Shown here: positions 53,720 to 64,000 of the stretch, one piece after another
Position numbering within the stretch: the stretch's first letter is position 1
Layout of the letters: each line of letters begins with the position of its first letter
Assembly: GCA_944989445.1 (NCBI GenBank)
Contig: CALYLW010001205.1
Span: 62,001-126,000 of the forward strand
Direction: 5' to 3'
From: Ampullaceana balthica
Lineage: Eukaryota; Mollusca; Gastropoda; Lymnaeidae
Length of the DNA: 64,000 nt
Notes under the pieces: generated by a model
Database searches by the model: none
Told to the model about the DNA's origin: nothing
The model's input: only the letters and a program-made list of their open reading frames with translations
Position numbers and translations under genes: made by a program

Positions 53720-54690
53720 TTGTTGCATCTACTCATCGTTGACAGGTACTTCAAAAACACATGAAATTGATATATGTTAACAAAGCCTTGTCTGACACAA
53801 GATGGTTAGCCTTTGACATGATGCTGTAAGGTCTGTTAATAACTCATACCATGAGAATATCGTAGCACTGGAAGAATTAGCAACAAACGAGAATCAGTCT
53901 CGTGACTGTCGACTTGAAGCAGAAGGATTTCTTAAGGAACTTGAACAACTGGAAGTCTATATTTTACTTTAAATTTGATTTTGTTAAAAGACAGCATTCT
54001 TAATTTGATTACTATGAAGACAAAGGAAAAGGACAAGTCCGTGGTAACAAAAGAGTATAAACAATCTTCAATTCTTTTTTTAAAAAAAGCGTCAGACAAA
54101 AATTCAAGGTTTAGGTATTTCTGGTAATCATTGACAAACTTTCTTAAACCCTACAACATCGGTTAGGCGCATATGAGACATACATGAGAAATTAGCCTTT
54201 CCTACAAACCTAACTGAGCTCAGCAATTTCGCCATCCACTTGGCAGCAGCCAAGTCAATGGAAGAATATTCAAGCGATTTCGAAGACTGCTTACCTTCAA
54301 AATTAGCCCAATTTTCAGAACTCTTTAATAATGTATTGTCCAGACCCAGGCACAGGGTAAGGAAAAGGAAGTAGCCCAATGTTTACTCAAAACACGCGCA
54401 CAGAGCTAAAAATATGTGCTGCTTTTGAAGGAGCAAACATTTCACACATTCCTTTACAAATGTACACATCGCACTTCGCATCTATCTTTCAATGCTGACA
54501 TCAAACTGCAGCTGAGAGCGATCATTCTCAAAGTTGAAAAGAATATAAAATGAGTAAAAATTTACATGGGACAACAAAGACTGAGTATGCTCTAATGAGC
54601 ATTTAAAAGGAACTTTTAAGCTTACTTAGCTTTACTGACTTGTTTGAAAACTTTGCCATGAGCAAAATTCGCAAACGAAAGTTGTAGGTT
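53720..54690 (+). pseudogene. hAT transposase relic (TTF/ZMYM1-like type)
   Basis: Translated pieces, in shifting frames: ALSDTRWLAFDMML, then EELATNENQSRDCRLEAEGF and LKELEQLEVYILL, and near the end QQRLSMLLSL and KELLSLLSFTDLFENFAMSK. They match, in order, parts of the DUF4371/hAT-dimerisation proteins (TTF-type or ZMYM1-like). Many stops and shifts; long dead. Gene class from family knowledge, order from the sequence. Confidence 0.68.
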
Positions 54691-54923
54691 AAAATAATAA
54701 TATACATATTTTTCAATAATTTTTGTATTTCAAATGGAGAAAACAATTCGTTACCCCATGAAAAAAAGTTTTAAAAAATATATATATTTAAAAATACGGA
54801 ATAACGCGTAATATATTTTTTATGCAGGCTCGTTCGTAACCACGAAACAGCTTAAGTCGGGATGGGATCATCGCAACCGGAGGACTACCTGTATATAAAC
54901 ATGTCTATGCTTTCACGCCTTTA

Positions 54924-54926
<3 letters not shown>

Positions 54927-54985
<59 letters not shown>
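54927..54985. repeat. (TA)n microsatellite
   Basis: Pure TA run. Confidence 0.97.
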
Positions 54986-54987
<2 letters not shown>

Positions 54988-55079
54988 CGAAATATTAAAT
55001 CAGAGATATTGGATTCATAATTTTCCTCTAGAAAAACATCAACAAAGAAAAACCATCTTTTGATTTTTTCGGGGAATAA

Positions 55080-55650
55080 AATCGTATTCCCCCCCACACC
55101 ACTGTTCTGGAGGGAGTCGTGAGGTGGGATTCGTCCATGCTGTCGGTGTGTCCAAGCCCAAATGGCTTTATATCTTTGAAAAAATTAGCCCCTTTCATGT
55201 CCAGCCTTTTTTAAAGATCTCTATGCGGCGACTGTTTCTTTCCTTTTTCCCCCTTGTCACAGATCGTCACAAAAACTTAGACCACGCCTCCAATGTAACG
55301 TCACAAAGCTTTAGGACCCCTCCCCCTAAAAGCAGTATTTTCTAATTGAACATTAGCATGTTTTAAAATACTTTTTTTGTCATTTAAGTATTATTCAGTG
55401 TAAGTGTTGTTTGTGTGTTGGGACTGTTTTAGTATTGCAAGTTAACTGATATTTTTTTAAAATAAAAGTTTTCGCGTTTAACGTATTTCATTGTATTTCT
55501 TAATTTCTTTCTAGATGAAAAAAATGTCTCTTCTTTTTTTTCTGACATCAAAATCGTACACAGAAAAAAATTGAGCTCGGGTGTCACCCCCTGATGGGTG
55601 TCACCCGGGGCGGCCCACCCCCTCACCCCCCCCATAGTGACGCCACTGGT
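55080..55650. repeat. Nested MITE fragments
   Basis: GC-richer patches at 55090-55335 (with GTCACAAAAACTTAGACCAC and AATGTAACGTCACAAAG, also seen near 34370-34410) and 55565-55645 (GGGTGTCACCCGGGGCGGCC, ending ATAGTGACGCCACTGG, a CCAGTGGCGTCACTAT-type terminus). No gene. Confidence 0.6.
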
Positions 55651-55651
55651 T

Positions 55652-55775
55652 TATACAGCACTTAAGGGCCGTCATTTTCAACGTAAATCATTTGAGTCCA
55701 TTGGTAACCTAGTCGGGCTACTTATTGATTGATTTACCTTAAAGTCTGTGAAAATACCAATTTGAAAGTTGGGGT
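55652..55775. repeat. Dispersed repeat B, copy 2
   Basis: Collinear with 27561-27690. Confidence 0.75.
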
Positions 55776-55845
55776 TTTGACAGTATTTGTCTGTGATTTT
55801 TGCAAAGCTGATCAACTTTTAAATGCATCAGCCTTGAATACATAT

Positions 55846-55964
55846 CGTATCGTATCTCTTTGTATCTTATTTGTTACAGACGCGCCTTCTATACAACGAT
55901 TATCCATGGTTTGTTGCTAATCCTGCAGTCCTTATAGAGCTTTAAATATTCTTAAAGTGTTTCT
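55846..55964 (-). repeat. LINE 3' tail, antisense
   Basis: TATCTTATTTGTTACAGACG, then CGCCTTCTATACAACGATTA and the end of the coding part, as in the other tails. 56000-57885 is otherwise AT-rich without a supported gene. Confidence 0.78.
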
Positions 55965-57885
55965 TCAGCACAAGATGCAGATTATACGACATTTTAGTTG
56001 ATCTGCATTCGATTATAAAATATACATGTTTAGAATTATTTACATTAAATTTAACTGTTTGGTGCCTTTTTAATGCTTCTGTAATAATGGTTTATCTATT
56101 ATGTTGTAGCCAACAACATACTGTACCCTCACGTCAAGGACCTTCAATAATATAAATTAAATTACAATTTAAATACAACAAATATTCAATAGTTTTCAAG
56201 AGAGAAACAAATGAAATTGAAATTGAATTAAACGATAATTGGGTTCACCAGTGCAAATATATTTAATTTTCTTTAAATGCCTCTTTAATACAAGTATTTG
56301 TTAGACCTTTCGAACATTACTTTATCTTTTTTTTTACAATGATTAATGTTTGCTAGGATCGCAAGACAAAACAATGACATACACATGTAAAAAAAATATA
56401 TGCATGTAATTGAGGATCATGGAACAAATACAAATTATTTCATTAAGAATAAAAATCCTGATCAAATGCCATAACTTGATATCGACCTAGTTTATACGTA
56501 ATATTCGGGAAACCAGTGTTACTATTTTTAGCACAGACGGCTTGGTCCAAACATCTGATGATTTCATCTCGGCATTGCTTCATTCACATTATTGATGGTT
56601 TAACTTTTGGTTGAGACTGATGTGAGTAGCAGGCTTTCTTGATTTTTTAATTTAAAGAAGTGTTTTAGATATAAATATATAATTAATATATATATAATAT
56701 ATATAATTTGTTCTTCTATCTCATGAATATTATTCTTAATTATTTCATATATATGTATTGCAACTGCATTGTTTATATACATGTGCACCAATTACTTATT
56801 CGAATTTGTATATTATTAATTAAAACGATACACACAAAGAAGACATTTATTTGACAATTTTAAACACATAAGTTATGTCCTCTTTGATTTATTGTTCATA
56901 ATTCTATTACCATCCTAAGATGTCGATGTATTATCAGCATTCAATAGCAAAAAAAGAAGAACCCTATCTTCGGATCAGTCTTTCCCAACTCTAAGGATTG
57001 ATTGACACCAAACAAAATGTCATGTTTTGCCTAAGACCAGTGAGCCATTTGATTAAAAAAAATTTTTTTAAACATTAAGTCGGTACTCTATTCGAGAAAT
57101 ACTACTAATGTGTGAGAGGACCATACTTATTTTAATTATATTACGTTCATTTTATTTTTAATATAAAATAAAATAATGTAAAGTGTGAGTAGTAGGTAAA
57201 TATTTGTATTATATAATGTGTACTCAACATCTTTATTGTACAACTACCAGTATATTGAGTCTAAAAATGTTTTTTTTAAATCCGATATCAGAGTAGCTAA
57301 AAATAGTTAAGTGTTTACATTTGATAGGAAACATGACCGTAATGTTATATGCCACGTATGTGTAATTTAAAAAAAAATTTGCTTTCTTACATACCAAAGC
57401 TTGGAATGACCTGTGTTGATAGGCAAAATCCTATCCTATTTTTAGATACACGCAATTGAGTAAAATCCATTTTTTTTCTTTCAAGCAGCCTCCTCACTGC
57501 TGGTATTTACTTAAGTTAGCAACCGGGCAGCTGCAGCTTGAGCTAATAGACGTGCAGTCAGATAATACAGTGAATCTAATGTTTAATTAATACTGCGACA
57601 TTAGTTGACTACTAGAAGTCTGTGTGTTTCATCTTACATTTAATATTATACTAAAATGATTTCAGCTTAAATGTATCGATTGAGTAACCGCACATTTTGC
57701 AATCAAATGTGATTCTGATATTTACCTTGCTGAAGCCAAGTCATAGCTGCAGATTCAGTAATTCATATAGCGGTGGAACCGTGGACTTTAAATGAACGAT
57801 AGTTGGTTGTCAAAGCTGATATGATAGACTTAAAGTTTTTGTTTTCTAATTCAGCATTTTCAATTGTTTCCCCTTTCTGTTTTAG

Positions 57886-57971
57886 TATCTTGAAACAGGA
57901 ATTTCTCGTTGACATCTCAATGTTAATTAACTTCACAACAGGGACTACACACTAATAAATGACATTATAAT
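57886..57971 (+). other. Predicted 5' UTR exon of the ankyrin gene
   Basis: Strong acceptor (CCCCTTTCTGTTTTAG) at 57885 and donor AAT|GTGAGTAC at 57971/57972. Each frame contains stops, so it is read as untranslated. It holds one short upstream ORF of 11 codons. Placed here because the next downstream exon on this strand begins the ankyrin coding sequence. Confidence 0.5.
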
Positions 57972-58239
57972 GTGAGTACTCTTAGTTAATGATATATTTT
58001 TAGACGTCAATAATCAATCATCAAATGCTTTTTTTGTAAACACTGAATCAATTTAAGGTGCTTATTTGATGCATTGAATAATTCCAATATAAGTAGTTGT
58101 AAGAAGAAATATTCAGTTTATTTTTACCTTTTTTATATATGTTTTTTAAAATTATTATAAATATATTTCGATAAATATATATTAAACTTAATTTTCGTTT
58201 ATTTTTTTGTATGTCATAAAGTAACTATTTATTTCTTAG

Positions 58240-58320
58240 ATATTCAAGATGGACACTGTAAAATACCCTATATCAGTAATTGTAAAACTACCTATGGGGA
58301 TGTTGCAATCGAAAAGAAAT
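58240..58320 (+). CDS. Ankyrin gene, ATG exon
   Basis: Nine untranslated bases, then 24 codons (contains SVIVKLPMGMLQSKRN) ending in phase 0. No signal peptide is evident. Consensus splice signals on both sides. Confidence 0.65.
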
Positions 58321-61300
58321 GTAAGGGTAATAATTTTTTAACAAATTCTTAATATTCCTTTATTATAAAAACAAATGAAAAACAATCACAATAGCAAACA
58401 CACGTTCACACGCGTCATATATAATAATCATATATAATAACAGGCAATGTTCTGTACGGTCATTGATAGCGATTGGTCCCTCAAACTCCTACAGACTCCT
58501 ACAGCCAATAACTAGCGGAAACAAATTAAATCTCATCTATATGTTGAGCGACGTTAAAAACGAGTTATTTTTTATGAATTTTGTATCCCAAGAGTTTATT
58601 TGAAGCGGTTCGCGCTGGGCTTTGTAGTCAAAAACTATATTTTTACGTGTTATTTATTATAACTATAACGTATAGTATATTTGAGGTGATACACATGTAT
58701 TGCCGGTCGAGACGATGAGTCTCTCGACATACTGCGGTGAAGTGTCTATGCGTTAATACAAATCTTCATTTACCATCTGAGAAAAAAGGGGGGGGGGTGG
58801 TGAATGAACCTTTAAACTTTTCAACCCATTCAAAAATCGAATAAATTTATATACATTTCATGTATTACATTAATAGAAAAAAAAAGTTTAATCATAGAGG
58901 TCAAGGTTTTTGAACTGGATCGATGAAACATTTAAAAATGCAGTACATATAATATTGAGTGGAATAAAACGTAAACTAAGGACTATTACAAAGCTAAAGA
59001 CATAAATACTATCTTTTTCTAATTATGCCTTATAAATATAGCATATATATATATATATATATATATATGCATTATATGTATATATATATATATATTATAT
59101 GTATGTATATATATAAATATAATAGATCCCAGTTACATGACCAAGTGATAAGTCAACTGGTTAAATTTTAATGATTTTCATAATTTATAAGGGTGTTACC
59201 ATCGAACATGTCCTAATAGCATTACCCGTACTGTTAAATAAGGATTTTTAAAAAATCGTAACTTCATTTTGTCCGTATACGCGTTTCACTTAAATATTTT
59301 AATATAATTTAAGATGAATGACCCCCTTTCCAGTCCATGACGTACTATGGGGCAAGTGATGTAGCCTTCACAAGTTTTTAGCCACCACTAATGAGCAGGG
59401 GAATGTGTGGCCAGCACAATGCCCCAGGGGCATTGCCAGTACCCGGGCTCGAACCCGCCACTCGGGATCTGCCTCGAATTGATAAAATGGGAAACTAACT
59501 GGAGTATGTCTTTCCACCCAGAAAAGTGTCAACTGTTAAGAGTAACAAAGAAAAAGAAACAAATAAATTCAAAATATTACATTCATGGAAAAGAACTGAC
59601 CCAAACTAAAGATGCAAAATACTTAGGAGTCTTAATAAATGAGAAACTATCAGGGAATCCCCGTGTCAATGAAGTTATTAAAAAATCAAACAAAACCTTA
59701 GGCTTTATAAAAAGGAACTTTAACAAATGTAATAGAGATATAAAACGAAAATGCTACCTCACGTTGGTGAGACCTGTAATAGAATATGCATCTTCTGTAT
59801 GGGACCCATCCACCAAAGAAAACATTGATAAACTAGAACAAATTCAAAAAAGAGCTGTCAGATTCATTACTGGAGAATATTCGAAATTGACAAGAATAAC
59901 ACCATTAGTTAAATCATTAAACCTTGAAACACTAGAGGATAGAAGAACCAAGAGCAAAGTAGTAATCATACATAAAGCTAATAATTCTAATTTAGAAATA
60001 CAACACAAAGATAACTTAATACAACCCTCAGATATACATAAGGATAAAAACACCTTTCTTATTCCGTATGCAAGAACAAACACATACAAGTTTTCCTTCT
60101 TCCCGTCCGGAATTCGAGCGTGGAATGGGTTGCCTGAAGAATCCAGGAAAACCAATACTTTATCAACAGTTAAATCTCTAATAAAAATGCAGGACTAAAC
60201 ACAAACCATAGATAAGCGTAGGACGCAATAATCTTCTGTATAGAAGGAGCGTCTGTAAACAGATAAGATAAGATAAGATAAGAATCGATAGTCCAGTGCG
60301 CTACCACTTAAGCGGTCACATATTTTGAAAACCATGGAATTTCATTTTAAATATAAAACTTGTGACATATTTGTATACGCTGATTCGATTGGCTTTGTTA
60401 ATGATATGCAAATGCGGTTACAACCGCCGTGGGGCTTTTCATATTATTCCGCTCGCCTATCATTTTTTCGTGACTGCTGGCCAAATAACTAATTAATTAA
60501 TTGTAGTACTGGGGTTGTAAAGATTCATCAAACTTAAACGAATAAACATAAATGATGAGAAAACGCAAAGAAAACGAGAAAGTATTTCGGTTCCCCCTAA
60601 AAATGTCGACTTTATATGGTGGCAACATAACCAAGGTCAAGAAAAATTAGTTAACTGTATTCAATTAATATGTTTAGTCATATGTAAAGCACTTTTTTTT
60701 ACTCTTTGCATGTATATGTATATTTTTTATGTTTAGTTTTACAGAAAGGACAGTGGCACAATATGTAATGACTTGCATAAAGCCTCCTTCAATGGAGACA
60801 ATGAACAGATATTGACTCTGCTCCACCAAGGACATGACGTGAATGCTGAAGATACCGATTGGTGGACTCCACTAATGTGTGCTTCTGAGAAAGGTCACGT
60901 GACAAGTGTTGAGCTTCTTCTTGAACATGGGGCTAATGTGAACGCAGAAGAACGTGACGGATGGACTCCGTTGATGCTGGCGTCACAAAACGGACATTAT
61001 GAAACAGTGAAGTTACTTCTAGAACATAGAGCAAACACGCCTGATGATTATTTTGGTTATGATGGGCCAGCACTTTTGGTCGCTGCACAAAATGGATTTA
61101 CAGTGATAACAGAAATAATTTTATACCATTCAAGCCACATTAAAATTGGTACATACAGTTTTTATTATAGCGTTAATGCTCGCATCAAATAATGGACACT
61201 TGGGAACTGTTAAAAAATTGATATACAATAATCACTCAAAAGATGTATATTCTCCAGACATAAAATCATCTGCCGTAATTTTTGCGCTTGAAAAGGGTCA

Positions 61301-62491
61301 TACTAAGGTAGCGGCTTTTTTACTAAAACATGGTGCTGCTGTTAATAAACTGCAAAATGTTTCTCAAATAACTGATGTAATAAGTAGCCACAATGAATTA
61401 TTTTTTGAGCAAGATGGGACTTTTGTTTACAATTATAATTGTTGCGTACGTAAAGGATTCTGTGGATACAAATGCGAAGTAACGTTCAGTGCAATGTCGA
61501 TTGCGTGTCACAAAGGAAACATACAGATGATAGAGACTTTAATTGGCTATGGTGCTGATATTGAAGAGGAGGATGAAAGGGGATACACACCACTGATTAT
61601 TGCTACAGAGAATAAACACACACACGCTGTAAATGTTCTACTTGGTCTAGGGGCTAAAGTGAATCACGTTGGGAAATATGGCCACTCTGCTTTGATGGAG
61701 TCTGCGTGTAAAGGTGGAACAAATATAGTTGAACTGCTTTTAAAACATGAAGCAAATATCAACGCTGTGTCAGAGGATGGCTTAACAGCGCTTATGTTTG
61801 CCACACATTATGGGCATCAGGATACGGTGAATGTTTTGCTGAGAAATAGTGCAGAAGTCAATTTGCGACAGGCAGAGAAGTGGACAGCTTTAATGATAGC
61901 CTCTGATAAGGCAAATTTTGAAATAGCAGAAATATTAATCCTGTATAAGTCAGATGTTAATCAAGTCCAAATGGATGGGTGGTCGTCACTTATGTTAGCC
62001 TCAAAAAGTGGGAACATGTCGCTGGTCGATTTGTTGATTAAAAACAATGCTCAAGTTAATCAGGAGCAAAACGACAAATGGACCCCACTTTTGGTGGCTT
62101 CGTCTGAGAACCATTCTGAAATTTCTGAACTTTTACTTCTAAATGGAGCTAATGTTGATCACAAAAACAACGAAGGTTGGTCGGCTCCCATGCTTGCATC
62201 CAGCAAAGGAAATCTCGCCACCCTCAAATGTTTGATGGATTACAAACCACAAATAAACATAAGTAACAACGATGGGAATAATGCTTTAATGTTAGCCGTC
62301 ATAAGTGGCCATGAAGATGTTGTCAGATACTTACTCCAGTGCAAGGCGGAAGTAAACAACGTGAACCAAACAGGAGAGTCAGCCCTTATTTTAGCGAGTT
62401 CTTATAATCATGCAGGCATTGTCGAATTATTGTGTCAAAATAATGCAGAGAAGAATTTTAGGTCTACACAACTTTGTCCGCATTCATCCAG
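58249..62491 (+). CDS. Ankyrin-repeat protein gene, 3' end outside window
   Basis: Coding exons 58249-58320 (exon from 58240, acceptor TTTCTTAG, donor AAT|GTAAGG) and 60737-62491 (acceptor TTATGTTTAG, donor CAG|GTGAGA). The ATG has a strong context (AAGATGG). Exon 1 gives 24 residues and joins in phase 0 to FYRKDSGTICNDLHKASFN. The large exon encodes about 16 ankyrin repeats of about 33 residues (for example DGWTPLMLASQNGHYETVKL). A Cys-containing insert (about 61365-61480; CCVRKGFCGYKC) splits repeats 6 and 7. Ankyrin arrays mediate protein binding; partners and function are not visible. One extra base near 61160 breaks the frame. The gene continues past the donor; the TGA at 62493 is intronic. 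Confidence 0.85.
58432..58760. repeat. Dispersed repeat (second copy of 13514 family)
   Basis: ATAATAACAGGCAATGTTCT, GTACGGTCATTGATAGCG, AACGAGTTATTTTTT and TGCCGGTCGAGACGATGAGT in the same order as at 13514-13800. Lies in the intron before the large ankyrin exon. Confidence 0.75.
59041..59115. repeat. (TA)n-rich microsatellite
   Basis: Several TA runs with GTATGTA interruptions. Confidence 0.93.
59320..60330 (-). repeat. Antisense SINE split by a LINE insertion
   Basis: The minus-strand SINE head (CCGCTTAAGTGGTAGCGCAC, TGGACTATCG) lies at 60291-60330. The B-box half (GGCGGGTTCGAGCCC) and the body to GCTACATCACTTGCC lie at 59486-59320. The LINE between them sits in the opposite orientation. 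Same family as the SINE at 8558. Confidence 0.8.
59487..60290 (+). pseudogene. CR1/Jockey-like LINE, 3' part
   Basis: 5'-truncated. It encodes the region after the RT palm: MSFHPEKCQLLRVTKK, DAKYLGVLINEKLSGNPRVN, KCYLTLVRPVIEYASSVWDP and a PSGIRAWNGLPEE block near the end; stop at 60196-60198. The 3' UTR has TCTTCTGTATAGAAGGAGCG and ends in (GATAA)n. The open frame begins 80 bases earlier, inside the SINE, so its first 26 residues are SINE-derived. RT catalytic motifs are absent. GAATTGATA (59478-59486) and GAATCGATA (60291-60299) may be the target duplication. Confidence 0.88.
60737..62491 (+). CDS. Ankyrin gene, large repeat exon
   Basis: 1755 nt. One frame carries repeats 1-4 up to about 61150, the next frame carries repeats 5-16 to the end. 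The Ala codons that open repeats 4 and 5 (GCA at 61070, GCG at 61170) are exactly 100 nt apart, i.e. 33 codons plus one base, which locates the shift between them. Confidence 0.93.
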
Positions 62492-62697
62492 GTGAGAGAA
62501 AGAATGAAAATAATCATACAATTATTATTGTATGTATGAGAAGTATTTTAATTAAGAACCTTTGCAACATTGACTTTTCAATTCTTTTATTTACCACTAT
62601 TACTATTATATTTTTTAAATTTATAAATCTATTAAAATGACAAGTGAGAAAATATATTTATAAATTTTTAAAACATATTAAAAATAAATGAAAAAGT

Positions 62698-62703
<6 letters not shown>

Positions 62704-62763
<60 letters not shown>
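62704..62763. repeat. (TA)n microsatellite
   Basis: Pure TA run in the intron after the large ankyrin exon. 62492-63700 shows no further exon I can support. Confidence 0.97.
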
Positions 62764-62766
<3 letters not shown>

Positions 62767-63217
62767 GAAAACCAAATTAAAAAAAAACACTTTAAACGAA
62801 ATAATAACGAAATTGAATAACTTCAAATATTAAAGAATCGCAAGCCATAAAGGCAAATGAATGAGAAACGCTGGAAAAGAGCTCACTGGATATCAGACAT
62901 TATTATCAGTTTTTGTAACTTAAATATAAAAAATATTTATTAATTCATTGTTAATCAATTGTCATTTATAATTAATTGATGTTTTTTATCAAAAGAAGGA
63001 ATTCACATCAAGTAACGCGCTATAAGCCATACAATGTCAACCCTGATGAAAGATGCAATTCTCAAATGTAGGTACCTAATAATTCAAACAAAATGGAATA
63101 TATCTATATACGAAAAAAGCATCATAGAAATTACATGCTTTAAATTATATTAATTATATACACATACTAAGAAACAAAAGCAATACCGAACAAATGATTT
63201 TGACGTAGTTTTGTATG

Positions 63218-63270
63218 TGCGTATGTGTGTGCGTGCGTGGTTGCGTGCTTGCATGTGTGTGTGTGTGTGA
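63218..63270. repeat. GT-rich simple repeat
   Basis: Degenerate GTGCGT/GTGT tract. Confidence 0.85.
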
Positions 63271-63421
63271 TTTTAACTTAGTATTTACAGCTTAAGCTTA
63301 GTTCTATAAGCTTTGTTTATAAATTAAAATAAATTTTAGTATAGAAATAACGCTGTTGCTGATAAAGTTCATATTTTATTTTTAAAAATGATCGGAAAAT
63401 CTTTATCAGATTATACATATA

Positions 63422-63515
63422 TACCGTATTTATTCGTTCTAAAGCCGACCTATTAGGTCAAAATCTAGGGGAAATGGTTGGGGGTCGGCTTACGAGCGGG
63501 TGATTTATGCATGTA
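63422..63515. repeat. Possible Tc1/mariner-type MITE remnant
   Basis: TACCGTATTTATTCG start with inner inverted motifs TAAAGCCGACC and GGTCGGCTTA. No clear second terminus. Confidence 0.4.
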
Positions 63516-63724
63516 CATTGAATATCGTGTTGTTATTGTAGATCATCATGGTCCTTGTCTACATTCCAAAAGATTCAACTGCTCAACCAGAAACTATAAA
63601 ATATTATCTGCACCTACCTTTTTATTCATTTAATTTATTTTTGGGAATTCTTTAACGCTGTTTTCATACATTTGTTTTCAACAATGAATTTATTTTAATG
63701 TACGCGCTTTCGGCACTGTTTACC

Positions 63725-64000
63725 AAAGAAAAGACTAAAATAAAACAAACCCGTAAAAACACAGTTTTTGACTATAAATCCCTTATATATGAGACATAAC
63801 TAACAGTATTGATTATTTTCAAATGCGACAAACATTTACAGACTGAATATGACTTAACTCAACTTTGCTTCATAACCCTGTGAGGGGGGATGGGAGAGGG
63901 GAAAAGTCTGGTCACCGATCGCTGGATCGAGCTCAGCGTGACACGTAAAATGTAAACAAAAGCACGCCGGTACTTCGATGGGTCGAGTCAACGCGTCAAC
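63725..64000 (-). repeat. Composite dispersed repeat, antisense, cut by window end
   Basis: Minus-strand copy of 2575-2830: GTTGACGCGTTGACTCGACC, CATCGAAGTACCGGCGTGC, CTGTAAATGTTTGTCGC and ATATAAGGGATTTATAGTC. Confidence 0.88.

Noticed and set aside
58700..58740. Hammerhead-ribozyme-like CGATGAG...CTCGACA next to GGTCGAGAC
   Set aside because: The core lacks a base of CUGAUGA and has CGACA in place of CGAAA; the sister copy at 13770 does not keep it. At best a remnant.
61148..61169. 22-nt GT...AG segment as a mini-intron
   Set aside because: Too short for any known animal intron, and removal shortens the ankyrin repeat to 26 residues; a one-base insertion preserves the 33-residue period.
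62493..62495. TGA as the end of the ankyrin protein
   Set aside because: It lies two bases beyond a consensus CAG|GTGAGA donor; the array stops abruptly there, so an intron is more likely.

Overview
This is a repeat-rich, AT-rich, intron-bearing animal nuclear sequence. The evidence is GT-AG split genes, LINEs, tRNA-headed SINEs, mariner, hAT and Harbinger-type DNA elements, an LTR retrotransposon and many (TA)n microsatellites. I infer an invertebrate, probably a mollusc or other lophotrochozoan, from the repeat style; no rRNA or mitochondrial gene is present to confirm this. Nothing looks bacterial: there are no operons and no CRISPR array.

Left end (1-15.4 kb): a minus-strand calpain-family cysteine protease gene is cut into small exons that simple ORF finding misses. 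Its TATA box is near 15355, the ATG is at 12777, and seven coding exons run down to 4298. The Cys, His and Asn of the catalytic triad are all encoded and every splice phase agrees. The gene runs off the left edge. Its introns are full of SINE/LINE pieces, a hAT-like element, fold-back repeats and microsatellites.

16-35 kb: mostly repeats. These include a mariner derivative whose ends are an inverted duplication of its own 3' end, an unusual family built of 140-180 bp modules marked by GGGCCC, hAT and Harbinger-like MITEs, and large composite repeats carrying a tRNA-like segment. A coiled-coil exon (26047-26168, +) is a candidate fragment of an unidentified host gene.

35-39 kb: AT-rich, with a candidate short minus-strand gene end (37050-37820).

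39.1-46.75 kb: a complete LTR retrotransposon with two LTRs about 99% identical, a CATAC target duplication, a tRNA-Pro primer site and a polypurine tract. It is Ty3/gypsy-like, but integrase lies upstream of RT-RNase H (Gmr1-type order). Gag, protease and pol share one frame, broken only by two UGA codons; the first sits in a UGA-CUA readthrough context. This copy has His in place of the first catalytic Asp of the RT.

46.8-57.8 kb: dead elements, namely a frameshifted LINE, two hAT-type transposase relics, a 0.45 kb fold-back element and older repeats.

57.8-62.5 kb: a plus-strand ankyrin-repeat gene with a 5' UTR exon, a short ATG exon (58249) and a 1.75 kb exon encoding about 16 ankyrin repeats, ending at a consensus splice donor. 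One extra base breaks the frame near 61160. Its intron holds a LINE inserted into an antisense SINE. The right edge (63.7-64 kb) is another copy of the dispersed composite repeat.
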